The notes under the pieces were generated by a model. The model was not told the origin of the DNA. It searched no databases and saw nothing but the letters and a program-made list of their open reading frames with translations. Shown in pieces: positions 1 to 5,183 of a stretch of DNA of 39,845 nt; the first letter of the stretch is position 1, and the number at the start of each line of letters is the position of its first letter. The position numbers and the translations under genes are program-made. The stretch comes from a virus: positions 1 to 39,845 of IMG/VR virus record IMGVR_UViG_3300032241_001210. One strand, given 5' to 3'.

Positions 1-150
1 CCAAAGCATCGTGGCCGGGCGGTCATACGAATACATCGGCCATTGCGGATTGGCGACCAGTTCCTCAAAACCGGGCAGCGGGCCAATGTGGCCAGTCAGG
101 TCGAAGCCGCCGCAGTGGCTTGGTGGGTGTTCTGGTTGATAACGTGCCAT
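1..150 (-). CDS. Partial hypothetical phage protein, N-terminal 50 residues
   Basis: Reading leftward from an ATG at 150, 50 codons stay open to the window edge, so the C-terminus is missing. The start is preceded by a GAGGGA ribosome site seven bases upstream. The visible part is hydrophilic and rich in Pro, His and Trp (begins MARYQPEHPPSH) with no membrane segment or motif I recognise. It follows the gene at 193-480 after a 42-base gap, so both are probably one leftward transcript. The function is unknown. Confidence 0.6.
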   Translation of the reverse strand, partial: MARYQPEHPPSHCGGFDLTGHIGPLPGFEELVANPQWPMYSYDRPATMLW

Positions 151-192
151 TATCATTTCCCTCGGTGCGGGGCCGGAGCCCCGGGTTGGGTG

Positions 193-480
193 TTAGAGGC
201 TAGTGTAAAGCCCGGTCATCCGTTCAAACGAAGACCGGAGTTCTTCAGCGTAAATGCCGGTCTCGGTCGCAACCGAAGTAACCGTCAGGCTGCGATATTT
301 CATGGTTTCGACGGTGTAGTCGTCAGCGCCGGTCAGGGTCACGCGGACCATGTTTAGCTTGCGAGCGCCGGGAACGCGCATGGCCAGGGAATTTTCGGAA
401 CCAACCAGGTCTTTTGCACCGGTCATCGCCAAAAAGCGGCGGCCGCCGAGTTGGTCAAGAATGGTTTGCGCTACAGTCAT
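193..480 (-). CDS. Conserved phage hypothetical protein, 95 aa
   Basis: I chose the start at 480 (MTVAQTILDQLGG) because GGAGA lies eight bases upstream. A longer frame reaches 543 but has no ribosome site. The pattern 'ILxQLGGxxFxxMTGA' at residues 7-22 and the ending 'FxxxTGLYTSL' resemble a small protein widely carried in early or accessory regions of tailed phages, whose function is not known to me. It is predicted cytoplasmic, with a mixed alpha/beta look and no Cys. It reads away from the late operon and is probably driven by the promoter candidate at 529-557. Confidence 0.75.
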   Translation of the reverse strand: MTVAQTILDQLGGRRFLAMTGAKDLVGSENSLAMRVPGARKLNMVRVTLTGADDYTVETMKYRSLTVTSVATETGIYAEELRSSFERMTGLYTSL

Positions 481-528
481 CGGTCTATCTCCGTTTTGGC
501 GCGACCTGATCGCCGCTGCCGTGCAACC

Positions 529-557
529 GTTATGGCCCACCACGCGCCATCCGTCAA
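529..557 (-). promoter_or_regulatory. Leftward sigma70-like promoter candidate
   Basis: On the minus strand TTGACG (557-552) is followed by 17 bases and CATAAC (534-529). The predicted start lies near 522, giving a leader of about 40 bases to the gene starting at 480. This lies in the 143-base gap between divergent genes. I saw no convincing rightward promoter in the same gap. Confidence 0.4.
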
Positions 558-623
558 CAACTAATTTGCGTGTAGGCGAAAAAATCTGATTGCGCGGCCC
601 GATGGGTTGGCGTAGAACGGAGC

Positions 624-755
624 ATGACTTCGGGATGGAGGGATGCAGTATTGAGACATTTTCTGATCGGCGCGGCCCGAGACATCATCCCGACCGCTGA
701 GCAGCGCGCAACCTTGGTGCGTGATACCCAAGAGCGTTTGCAGGTATGGGCATGA
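624..755 (+). CDS. Small hypothetical protein, 43 aa
   Basis: ATG at 624 has CGGAG five bases upstream and opens a 43-codon frame (begins MTSGWRDAVLRHFL). Its stop overlaps the next start as ATGA at 752-755, which argues that both are translated. The peptide is amphipathic, mostly helical in character, with several Arg and no membrane segment. No family is recognised. It is the first rightward gene of the window and sits just upstream of the packaging genes. Confidence 0.5.
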   Translation: MTSGWRDAVLRHFLIGAARDIIPTAEQRATLVRDTQERLQVWA

Positions 756-1099
756 AAATCCTTAATCGCGCGGACTTTCTGAAACTTCCGCCGGGCACGC
801 TGTATTGCCAGGGCGAGCGGTGGGCATTTGGGCCGCTGGCCGTCAAGGGCGAGACGCTCGACAATGATTGGTCGTATTGGAAACTCTCTTGGCCGGGAGG
901 TAAGCTATCAAATAAAGCGGCGAAATCGCTGGATGAGTTGCTCGAAACCGGCGCATCATTCAGCGCGTTTTCGGCGTCAGGTCGCGATGGTAACTTCGAT
1001 CCGGACGCCATTTTCTTGGTGCTGGAACTTAGGGACCTGTTGGCGTTATGCGATCATGCAAACCGCGCGCTTGATGTGTGCCCCGAAAACCGGGCATAA
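752..1099 (+). CDS. Hypothetical protein, 115 aa
   Basis: The start at 752 (MKILNRADFLKLPPGTLY) overlaps the previous stop by four bases. An in-frame codon at 746 gives two more residues but has no better ribosome site. The sequence looks like a compact soluble alpha/beta protein: 'FLKLPPGTLYCQGERWAFGPLAVKGET' in the first third and an acidic helix 'DAIFLVLELRDLLALCDHA' near the end. Similar small proteins with a 'FLxLPxGTxY' opening occur near phage terminases, but I know no function. Confidence 0.65.
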   Translation: MKILNRADFLKLPPGTLYCQGERWAFGPLAVKGETLDNDWSYWKLSWPGGKLSNKAAKSLDELLETGASFSAFSASGRDGNFDPDAIFLVLELRDLLALCDHANRALDVCPENRA

Positions 1100-1108
1100 T
1101 CCATACCC

Positions 1109-1540
1109 ATGAGCGATAAACCATCCCCAAAGTCTGCCCGAAAAGGCACCGGCAAGGGCCACGGTGGCCCGGCGAAAGGCGCTGGCCTTGGCGATGGCTG
1201 GGGCGGCCCGGCCAAGGGTGCGAGCAAAACGGCGGGTCTGATCGCGGAAAGCGGCCACCGTGTCGCGGTGGTGCCGCCCGAGGTTGCCGGGCGTAAAAAG
1301 GCGCATCGGGAACAGATGATCGCGGTTTACGAGGATATCGCGCTGGACACAGAAGCGCCGCCCGCCGCGCGGATCATGGCGGCGGAAAAGTGGCTGGACC
1401 GAGAGGAAGGCAAAGTTCCGCAGGGTTTGGCATTGGGTGGCATGGCGAACGCCCCGCCGATTGCATTCGACGCGGGCAAACTATCGGCGGAGGAGCGGGC
1501 CGTGTTGCGTGGGGCATTGATGAAGGCGAAGGGGACATGA
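1109..1540 (+). CDS. Candidate terminase small subunit, 143 aa
   Basis: The protein starts with a Gly/Lys/Ser-rich disordered tail (residues 1-45, including 'GKGHGGPAKG'), followed by a helical part with 'KAHREQMIAVYEDIALDTEAPPAARIMAAEKWLDREEG' character, the region that in related small terminases forms a DNA-binding or oligomerising helix bundle. It lies two genes upstream of the large terminase, the usual order, and overlaps the next gene by ATGA at 1537-1540. A small terminase would recognise phage DNA and load it on the large subunit. The assignment rests on position, size and composition, not on a diagnostic motif. Confidence 0.6.
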   Translation: MSDKPSPKSARKGTGKGHGGPAKGAGLGDGWGGPAKGASKTAGLIAESGHRVAVVPPEVAGRKKAHREQMIAVYEDIALDTEAPPAARIMAAEKWLDREEGKVPQGLALGGMANAPPIAFDAGKLSAEERAVLRGALMKAKGT

Positions 1541-1728
1541 AGCCCCGCACCATGCCTCCGACGCTCAATGAAATCATCGCCGCGATCCGTGAGCGGGACG
1601 CCGGTTCGCCGCGTCGCCTGTGCGATCCGATCCGGTGGGATACCGCACTGGCGAATGAGGTTGAGCGGTTGCGAGCGCAGTTGTGGCCATCAGCAACCCG
1701 CGTCAGTTGGTCCGACCCCGCGAAATGA
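1537..1728 (+). CDS. Small hypothetical protein between the terminase genes, 63 aa
   Basis: The start codon lies in the ATGA overlap with the candidate small terminase, and its own stop overlaps the large-terminase start as ATGA at 1725-1728. The peptide (begins MKPRTMPPTLNEIIAAIRERD) is a short charged helix pair ending in 'NEVERLRAQLW'. It has no membrane segment or recognised domain. The two exact four-base junctions make it likely to be translated and coupled to the terminase genes. Confidence 0.65.
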   Translation: MKPRTMPPTLNEIIAAIRERDAGSPRRLCDPIRWDTALANEVERLRAQLWPSATRVSWSDPAK

Positions 1729-4451
1729 CCACGATCCAACTCGGCCACGATGTCGTGGATGTGGATCAAGCGTTGATCGCGTTGGACCGGGCTGAGTGCG
1801 CGGACAGTCTGGCGGCGTTCATCCGGCTGGCGTGGCCGATCGTCGAACCCGGCCAGCCTTATACCCATGGATGGCATATTGACGCCATGTGCGAGCATCT
1901 GGAGGCTATCACATGGCAGGAAATCCCTGATTACAATCGCCTGTTGATAAACATTCCGCCCGGGACGATGAAAAGCCTGTGCGTGTCGGTGTTCTGGCCC
2001 GCCTGGGAATGGGGGCCGCAAAACATGCCGCATTTACGGTATTTGTGCGCCAGTCATTCGCTTGATATTGGCGTTCGGGACAGTATGAGGATGCGGCGGC
2101 TGGTGTCGAGCGATTGGTTTCAGGACCGATGGCCGCATGTCGTCCTGACCAAGGATCAGAACCAGAAAACCAAGTTTGAAAACACCGCGACGGGGTTCCG
2201 GCAGGCTGTGGCGGCCGGGTCTATCACTGGTTCGCGGGGAGACCGGGTGATTTGTTTCCCGGCTGATGAACTGGTCCATACAGAACATGGGTTGCGTTCG
2301 ATTGGTTCAATCGTCGAGGATAGATCGGCGGTCAAAGTATGGTCCGCCGATCCGCTCACCGGCAAACGGGAACTGAAACGGGTTATCGGCTGGCACAGGA
2401 ACCCGGCATCCCAATTGGTTGAAGTGGGTTTGTCCGATGGGTCACGGTTCCGATGCACGCCCGATCATCGGATCTGGACCGGTAGAGGATGGGTCGCGGC
2501 CGGGCTTTTGCAGGCCAGTGACCGTATTCCAAACTTTCCCGCGTCGAATGGCTTTTATAAGCGTGTGGCTGACGGCATACCTCTGGCCAAGAGCGCGGCT
2601 GCTTTCATGCGACGCCATGATTTCCTTGACCTGATCGGCCGTCAATTTATGCCAGGGCGTGGCTTCTCCTTGCAAGATATAGCTGCCGCGACGCTTGCCT
2701 TCGGTAATCGCGGACCAATTTGCGCCTCGCCTGATTTCTTGTATGGTTCCGCGTTTGACGCCATACCGCGCCGCAAGCGTATCGGCGGTTTCTCCGCTGA
2801 TGGCGATCTCGGCCGCTTGTTCGCGGGTCAGGATCGCGCCCGGTCTGTTTTCCAAAACCGGGAACGTCCCATGTCGTTTGGCGTCCGCGATATTGTCGGC
2901 GCGCGTTCCATAGCGAAGATTGAACAGTCGGCTATCCGAGCGGTTGCCGTTATGATGGCACACTTCCTGGCCCGGTCCAGGCGGCCCGATAAACGCCAGC
3001 ATCACGACCTGATGGACAAACATTTGCGTCGCTTGTCCGTCCCGGTTGGCGTTAAATCGCGGGTAGCCTTTGGTTGGAGGCGTTTTAAGGATTTTCTCCG
3101 GGATCGTGAGGCTTCCCCTTCCGATCCTTGGGACGATGCGGCCTTCGCTGCGAACGCGGCCCATATCGCTGACGCTGTAAAGTCCTTCAAAGCCAGGAAT
3201 CGGTTTCCATTGTTTGTGAGGGACGCCGGACATGTGGATGAGACCTTTTGTTTGACGGTAGAGGATCATCATACATTCTTTGTGGGGAATGGCAATGGTG
3301 TATTGGTTGCCAACTGCGATGATCCCCATTCAGTCGAGGGCGCGGCGTCGGATCAAATGCGTCAGACAACCATTGAATGGTTTACGGAGGCGGTTCCTAC
3401 CCGCCTGAACAATCCTGACAGTAGCGCGATTGTCGTGGTCATGCAGCGGTTGCATGAGGAAGACGTGTCTGGGGTCATCCTTGACCGGCAACTAGGCTAC
3501 GACCACCTGTGCTTGCCAATGCGGGCCACGTTATGGCGGAAGGAACACCCAACGAGGATTGGCTTTGTTGATCCGCGTGAGGAAGAAGGGGAATTGTTGT
3601 TTCCCGAGCGGTTTCCCGAAGAAGTGGTCGCGCGTGACGAGCGGGTGATGGGGATTTATGCGACCGCCGGACAGTTCCAACAAGAGCCCGCGCCACGCGG
3701 CGGTGGCGTCATCAAGCGCGAATGGTGGCAGCTTCACACTGAGAAAACTTACCCGCCGATGGATTTCATTATCGCGTCACTGGATACCGCCTACACCGAA
3801 AAGACCGAGAACGACTTTTCCGCGCTGACGGTCTGGGGCGTGTTTTCCGGTGCAATGGTCTCATGGGCGAACAAGTGGGCCGCGCCGGGATCGCGATTGA
3901 TGGATATTGGGGATCAAACGCTTCGGTTTGATGAGGCGATGCAGGTCAAGTCCCGTTCGGACCAATTCGGCGGCGACTTGCCGCGCGCCATGCTCATGAC
4001 GGCATGGGCTGAGCGGCTGGAATTGCACGCGCTGGTGTTGAAGGTCGCGCAGACCTGCCGGGCGATGAAGGTGGATCGTCTGTTGATCGAAGACAAGGCG
4101 GCGGGCCATTCCGTGGCGCAGGAATTGCGGCGGCTATTCGGCCATGAGGATTGGTCCGTCCAACTGGTGAACCCTGGCCGGATTGATAAACTGGCGCGGC
4201 TGCACTCGGTGTCGCATCTGTTCGCGGAGGGGATGATCTACGCCCCGGACAAAGCGTGGGCGGATATGGTCATTCAGCAAGTGAGTGTGTTTCCGAAGGG
4301 GAAGCACGACGATTTGGTTGATTGCGTTAGCATGAGTTTGCGCCACCTTCGCGACGCGGGTATGCTGAAACGTGCGCCGGAATGGGCCGCTGATGCGGCG
4401 GATGGGATGCGTGCAACGGGCGGCGATCCGCCGCCGATTTATCCGGGGTGA
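1725..4451 (+). CDS. terL: Terminase large subunit precursor with intein, 908 aa
   Basis: This is the DNA-packaging motor, acting at the portal. The precursor has an ATPase domain with Walker A 'PPGTMKS' at residues 78-84. It is then interrupted by an intein (177-530) placed immediately before the acidic pair of Walker B ('GDRVI' / 'CDDPHSVEG'). The nuclease domain carries Asp687 ('LDTAYTEKTENDFSAL'), Asp790 ('LLIEDKAAG') and Asp862/863 ('KHDDLVD'). Removing 354 intein residues leaves 554 aa, a normal size for TerL. I chose ATG 1725 because it forms an ATGA overlap with the upstream gene. A GTG at 1683 would add 14 residues. The 'ALIALDRAECADSL' opening is typical of TerL of alphaproteobacterial phages. 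Confidence 0.95.
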   Translation: MTTIQLGHDVVDVDQALIALDRAECADSLAAFIRLAWPIVEPGQPYTHGWHIDAMCEHLEAITWQEIPDYNRLLINIPPGTMKSLCVSVFWPAWEWGPQNMPHLRYLCASHSLDIGVRDSMRMRRLVSSDWFQDRWPHVVLTKDQNQKTKFENTATGFRQAVAAGSITGSRGDRVICFPADELVHTEHGLRSIGSIVEDRSAVKVWSADPLTGKRELKRVIGWHRNPASQLVEVGLSDGSRFRCTPDHRIWTGRGWVAAGLLQASDRIPNFPASNGFYKRVADGIPLAKSAAAFMRRHDFLDLIGRQFMPGRGFSLQDIAAATLAFGNRGPICASPDFLYGSAFDAIPRRKRIGGFSADGDLGRLFAGQDRARSVFQNRERPMSFGVRDIVGARSIAKIEQSAIRAVAVMMAHFLARSRRPDKRQHHDLMDKHLRRLSVPVGVKSRVAFGWRRFKDFLRDREASPSDPWDDAAFAANAAHIADAVKSFKARNRFPLFVRDAGHVDETFCLTVEDHHTFFVGNGNGVLVANCDDPHSVEGAASDQMRQTTIEWFTEAVPTRLNNPDSSAIVVVMQRLHEEDVSGVILDRQLGYDHLCLPMRATLWRKEHPTRIGFVDPREEEGELLFPERFPEEVVARDERVMGIYATAGQFQQEPAPRGGGVIKREWWQLHTEKTYPPMDFIIASLDTAYTEKTENDFSALTVWGVFSGAMVSWANKWAAPGSRLMDIGDQTLRFDEAMQVKSRSDQFGGDLPRAMLMTAWAERLELHALVLKVAQTCRAMKVDRLLIEDKAAGHSVAQELRRLFGHEDWSVQLVNPGRIDKLARLHSVSHLFAEGMIYAPDKAWADMVIQQVSVFPKGKHDDLVDCVSMSLRHLRDAGMLKRAPEWAADAADGMRATGGDPPPIYPG
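2442..3233 (-). CDS. HNH homing endonuclease encoded antisense within the TerL intein, 263 aa
   Basis: The protein has a NUMOD4 opening ('WKPIPGFEGLYSVSDMGRV', residues 9-27) and an HNH_3-type domain with His74, His93/His94, Asn95 and Asn105 ('VCHHNGNRSDSRLFNL'). Two homologous DNA-binding helix-turn-helix repeats follow, at about 135-177 and 197-239 ('LTxxQ...YxV...I..IRRG..W'). This is the full layout of a phage homing endonuclease. I chose ATG 3233 because the NUMOD4 domain starts right after it and AAAGG lies about a dozen bases upstream. The frame continues to 3329 upstream. The gene lies wholly inside the intein on the opposite strand, codon-in-register with TerL. Its last ~25 residues overlap intein block B and are probably not part of the folded enzyme. 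Confidence 0.9.
   Translation of the reverse strand: MSGVPHKQWKPIPGFEGLYSVSDMGRVRSEGRIVPRIGRGSLTIPEKILKTPPTKGYPRFNANRDGQATQMFVHQVVMLAFIGPPGPGQEVCHHNGNRSDSRLFNLRYGTRADNIADAKRHGTFPVLENRPGAILTREQAAEIAISGETADTLAARYGVKRGTIQEIRRGANWSAITEGKRRGSYILQGEATPWHKLTADQVKEIMASHESSRALGQRYAVSHTLIKAIRRGKVWNTVTGLQKPGRDPSSTGPDPMIGRASEP
3268..3295 (-). promoter_or_regulatory. Promoter candidate for the antisense HNH gene
   Basis: On the minus strand TTGCCA (3295-3290) is followed by 16 bases and TATGAT (3273-3268), each one mismatch from consensus. The predicted start near 3261 leaves a leader of about 28 bases that contains the AAAGG ribosome site. The promoter lies inside the DNA encoding intein blocks F and G, so the same bases serve splicing and transcription of the nuclease. 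Confidence 0.5.
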
Positions 4452-4459
4452 AAGATGAC
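4436..4459 (+). repeat. 24-bp direct repeat, copy 1 (end of terL)
   Basis: A perfect 24-base direct repeat with 4826-4849. It covers the last codons of terL (IYPG), the stop, the ribosome site GGGGTGAAAG and the first codons (MT) of the next gene. Confidence 0.9.
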
Positions 4460-4841
4460 AAAACCATACAATCTGAAATGGTGGCTGGAAGCCGACGATC
4501 TACCTCATCGGTTCTGGCACCCATTCAGGCGCGCGGCCGAGTGCCGCAAGAGACTGGAATATGTCACGCGGCGTTTGGATGGAGCTGAAAACCGAATTGC
4601 CATGATGTTAAAAGAAGAAAGCGAAGCGGGGAAAATCGGGATTGCTCTGTATGTTGAAAACGAACTGTTGCGAGCGAAAATTGGAAAAGACAGTATATTC
4701 ACGCCGCCTGATAATCCTCATGCGAGAGAAATCGAAAATTTGCGGATGAAAAACCGCGATCTTGAAGCAAGGTGTTGGGCGATGGCGAAAGCGTTGGATC
4801 AACAGGTTGTTGAGGCGTTGGACAAGATTTATCCGGGGTGA
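4455..4841 (+). CDS. Coiled-coil hypothetical protein, 128 aa
   Basis: The start (MTKPYNLKWWLEADD) has GGGGTGAAAG just upstream and lies three bases after the terL stop. Residues 25-128 are strongly helical and charged with heptad-like spacing ('RLEYVTRRLDGAENRIAMML', 'REIENLRMKNRDLEARCWAM'), which suggests a coiled coil. There is no membrane segment. It ends in the same 'IYPG' tail as TerL because both gene ends lie in a 24-bp repeat. It may assist packaging, by position only. Confidence 0.7.
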   Translation: MTKPYNLKWWLEADDLPHRFWHPFRRAAECRKRLEYVTRRLDGAENRIAMMLKEESEAGKIGIALYVENELLRAKIGKDSIFTPPDNPHAREIENLRMKNRDLEARCWAMAKALDQQVVEALDKIYPG

Positions 4842-4849
4842 AAGATGAC
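4826..4849 (+). repeat. 24-bp direct repeat, copy 2
   Basis: Identical to 4436-4459. It covers the end of the coiled-coil gene, its stop, the ribosome site and the first codons of the gene starting at 4845. The repeats bracket the coiled-coil gene almost exactly. Confidence 0.9.
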
Positions 4850-5042
4850 CCGTCCCGAACCCCTGGCTGAAATCAAGGCTCGCGCAGAATTGAGGATGCA
4901 GGCCTTCGACATGATACCAGCGCACCTCCGTCCGCTCATGTGTGCCACGAATGATCATTACGTGGCACATCGGCTCTATCTGGCGGGTGCCCGGACGTTC
5001 GAAGAAGCCGAAACATTGGTGCCGATGCTGCGGCCCCGATAA
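4845..5042 (+). CDS. Small hypothetical protein, 65 aa
   Basis: Translation starts at 4845 (MTRPEPLAEIKARAELR) with the repeated GGGGTGAAAG ribosome site. The peptide is helical and basic at its start, with 'AHRLYLAGARTFEEAETLVPML' near the end. I recognise no family. It is the last gene before the 141-base regulatory gap and ends at the A-tract that, on the other strand, is the U-tract of a terminator. Confidence 0.6.
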   Translation: MTRPEPLAEIKARAELRMQAFDMIPAHLRPLMCATNDHYVAHRLYLAGARTFEEAETLVPMLRPR

Positions 5043-5074
5043 AAAAATCCCCTCCGTGCGACACGAGAGGGGAT
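5041..5074 (-). terminator. Rho-independent terminator reading leftward
   Basis: ATCCCCTC (5047-5054) pairs with GAGGGGAT (5067-5074), and the stem extends inward by CGTG/CACG (5055-5058 / 5062-5065) around a three-base loop with one bulged A. On the minus strand it is followed by seven T (5047-5041). On the plus strand the A-tract precedes the hairpin, so it would not act as an intrinsic terminator for the terminase operon. Confidence 0.7.
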
Positions 5075-5102
5075 GAGTGGGTATCCAGGGGACGTCCCGG
5101 CC

Positions 5103-5131
5103 TTATTAGGCCATCTAACGGGCGTTGTCAA
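5103..5131 (-). promoter_or_regulatory. Leftward promoter candidate, TTGACA-N17-TAATAA
   Basis: On the minus strand TTGACA (5131-5126), 17 bases, then TAATAA (5108-5103). Its last spacer bases and -10 region (AGATGGCCTAATAA) closely match the promoter at 10823 (AGATGGTCTAACCA). The -10 lies in a perfect inverted repeat GGCCT-TATT-AGGCC (5099-5112), and another palindrome, GGGACGTCCC (5089-5098), lies at the predicted start. Transcription would run only about 55 bases to the terminator at 5041-5074. Confidence 0.45.
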
Positions 5132-5136
5132 CAATC

Positions 5137-5165
5137 TTGACACATGACGGGATATCCGTTAGTTG
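5137..5165 (+). promoter_or_regulatory. Rightward promoter candidate upstream of the portal gene
   Basis: TTGACA (5137-5142), 17 bases, then TAGTTG (5160-5165), a weak -10. Its -35 and that of the leftward promoter form an inverted repeat, TGTCAA-N5-TTGACA (5126-5142). The predicted start near 5172 is only about a dozen bases before the portal ATG and would fall in the AGAGGTG ribosome site, so the real start may differ. Confidence 0.3.
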
Positions 5166-5183
5166 CCTCTGCCAGAGGTGCTA

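Larger units (their letters stand above)
2253..3314 (+). other. Intein in TerL, inserted at Walker B (354 aa)
   Basis: Splicing blocks are visible. Block A begins with Cys1 ('CFPADELVHTEHGLRSI'), block B has the T-x-x-H pattern ('CTPDHRIW', about residues 69-76), block F is 'CLTVEDHHTFFVGNG' and block G ends 'GVLVAN' before a +1 Cys. The catalytic Asn is residue 354, but the residue before it is Ala where most inteins have His. Between about residues 93 and 327 the forward translation resembles no protein. It is the antisense strand of an HNH endonuclease gene (2442-3233). The splicing part is thus a mini-intein of roughly 120 residues with a non-homologous spacer. Confidence 0.93.

Noticed and set aside
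168-183. GC-rich hairpin between the two left-edge genes
   Set aside because: The stem is six pairs with a four-base loop but no T-run follows on the minus strand, and the downstream ribosome site is close; it may be fortuitous.
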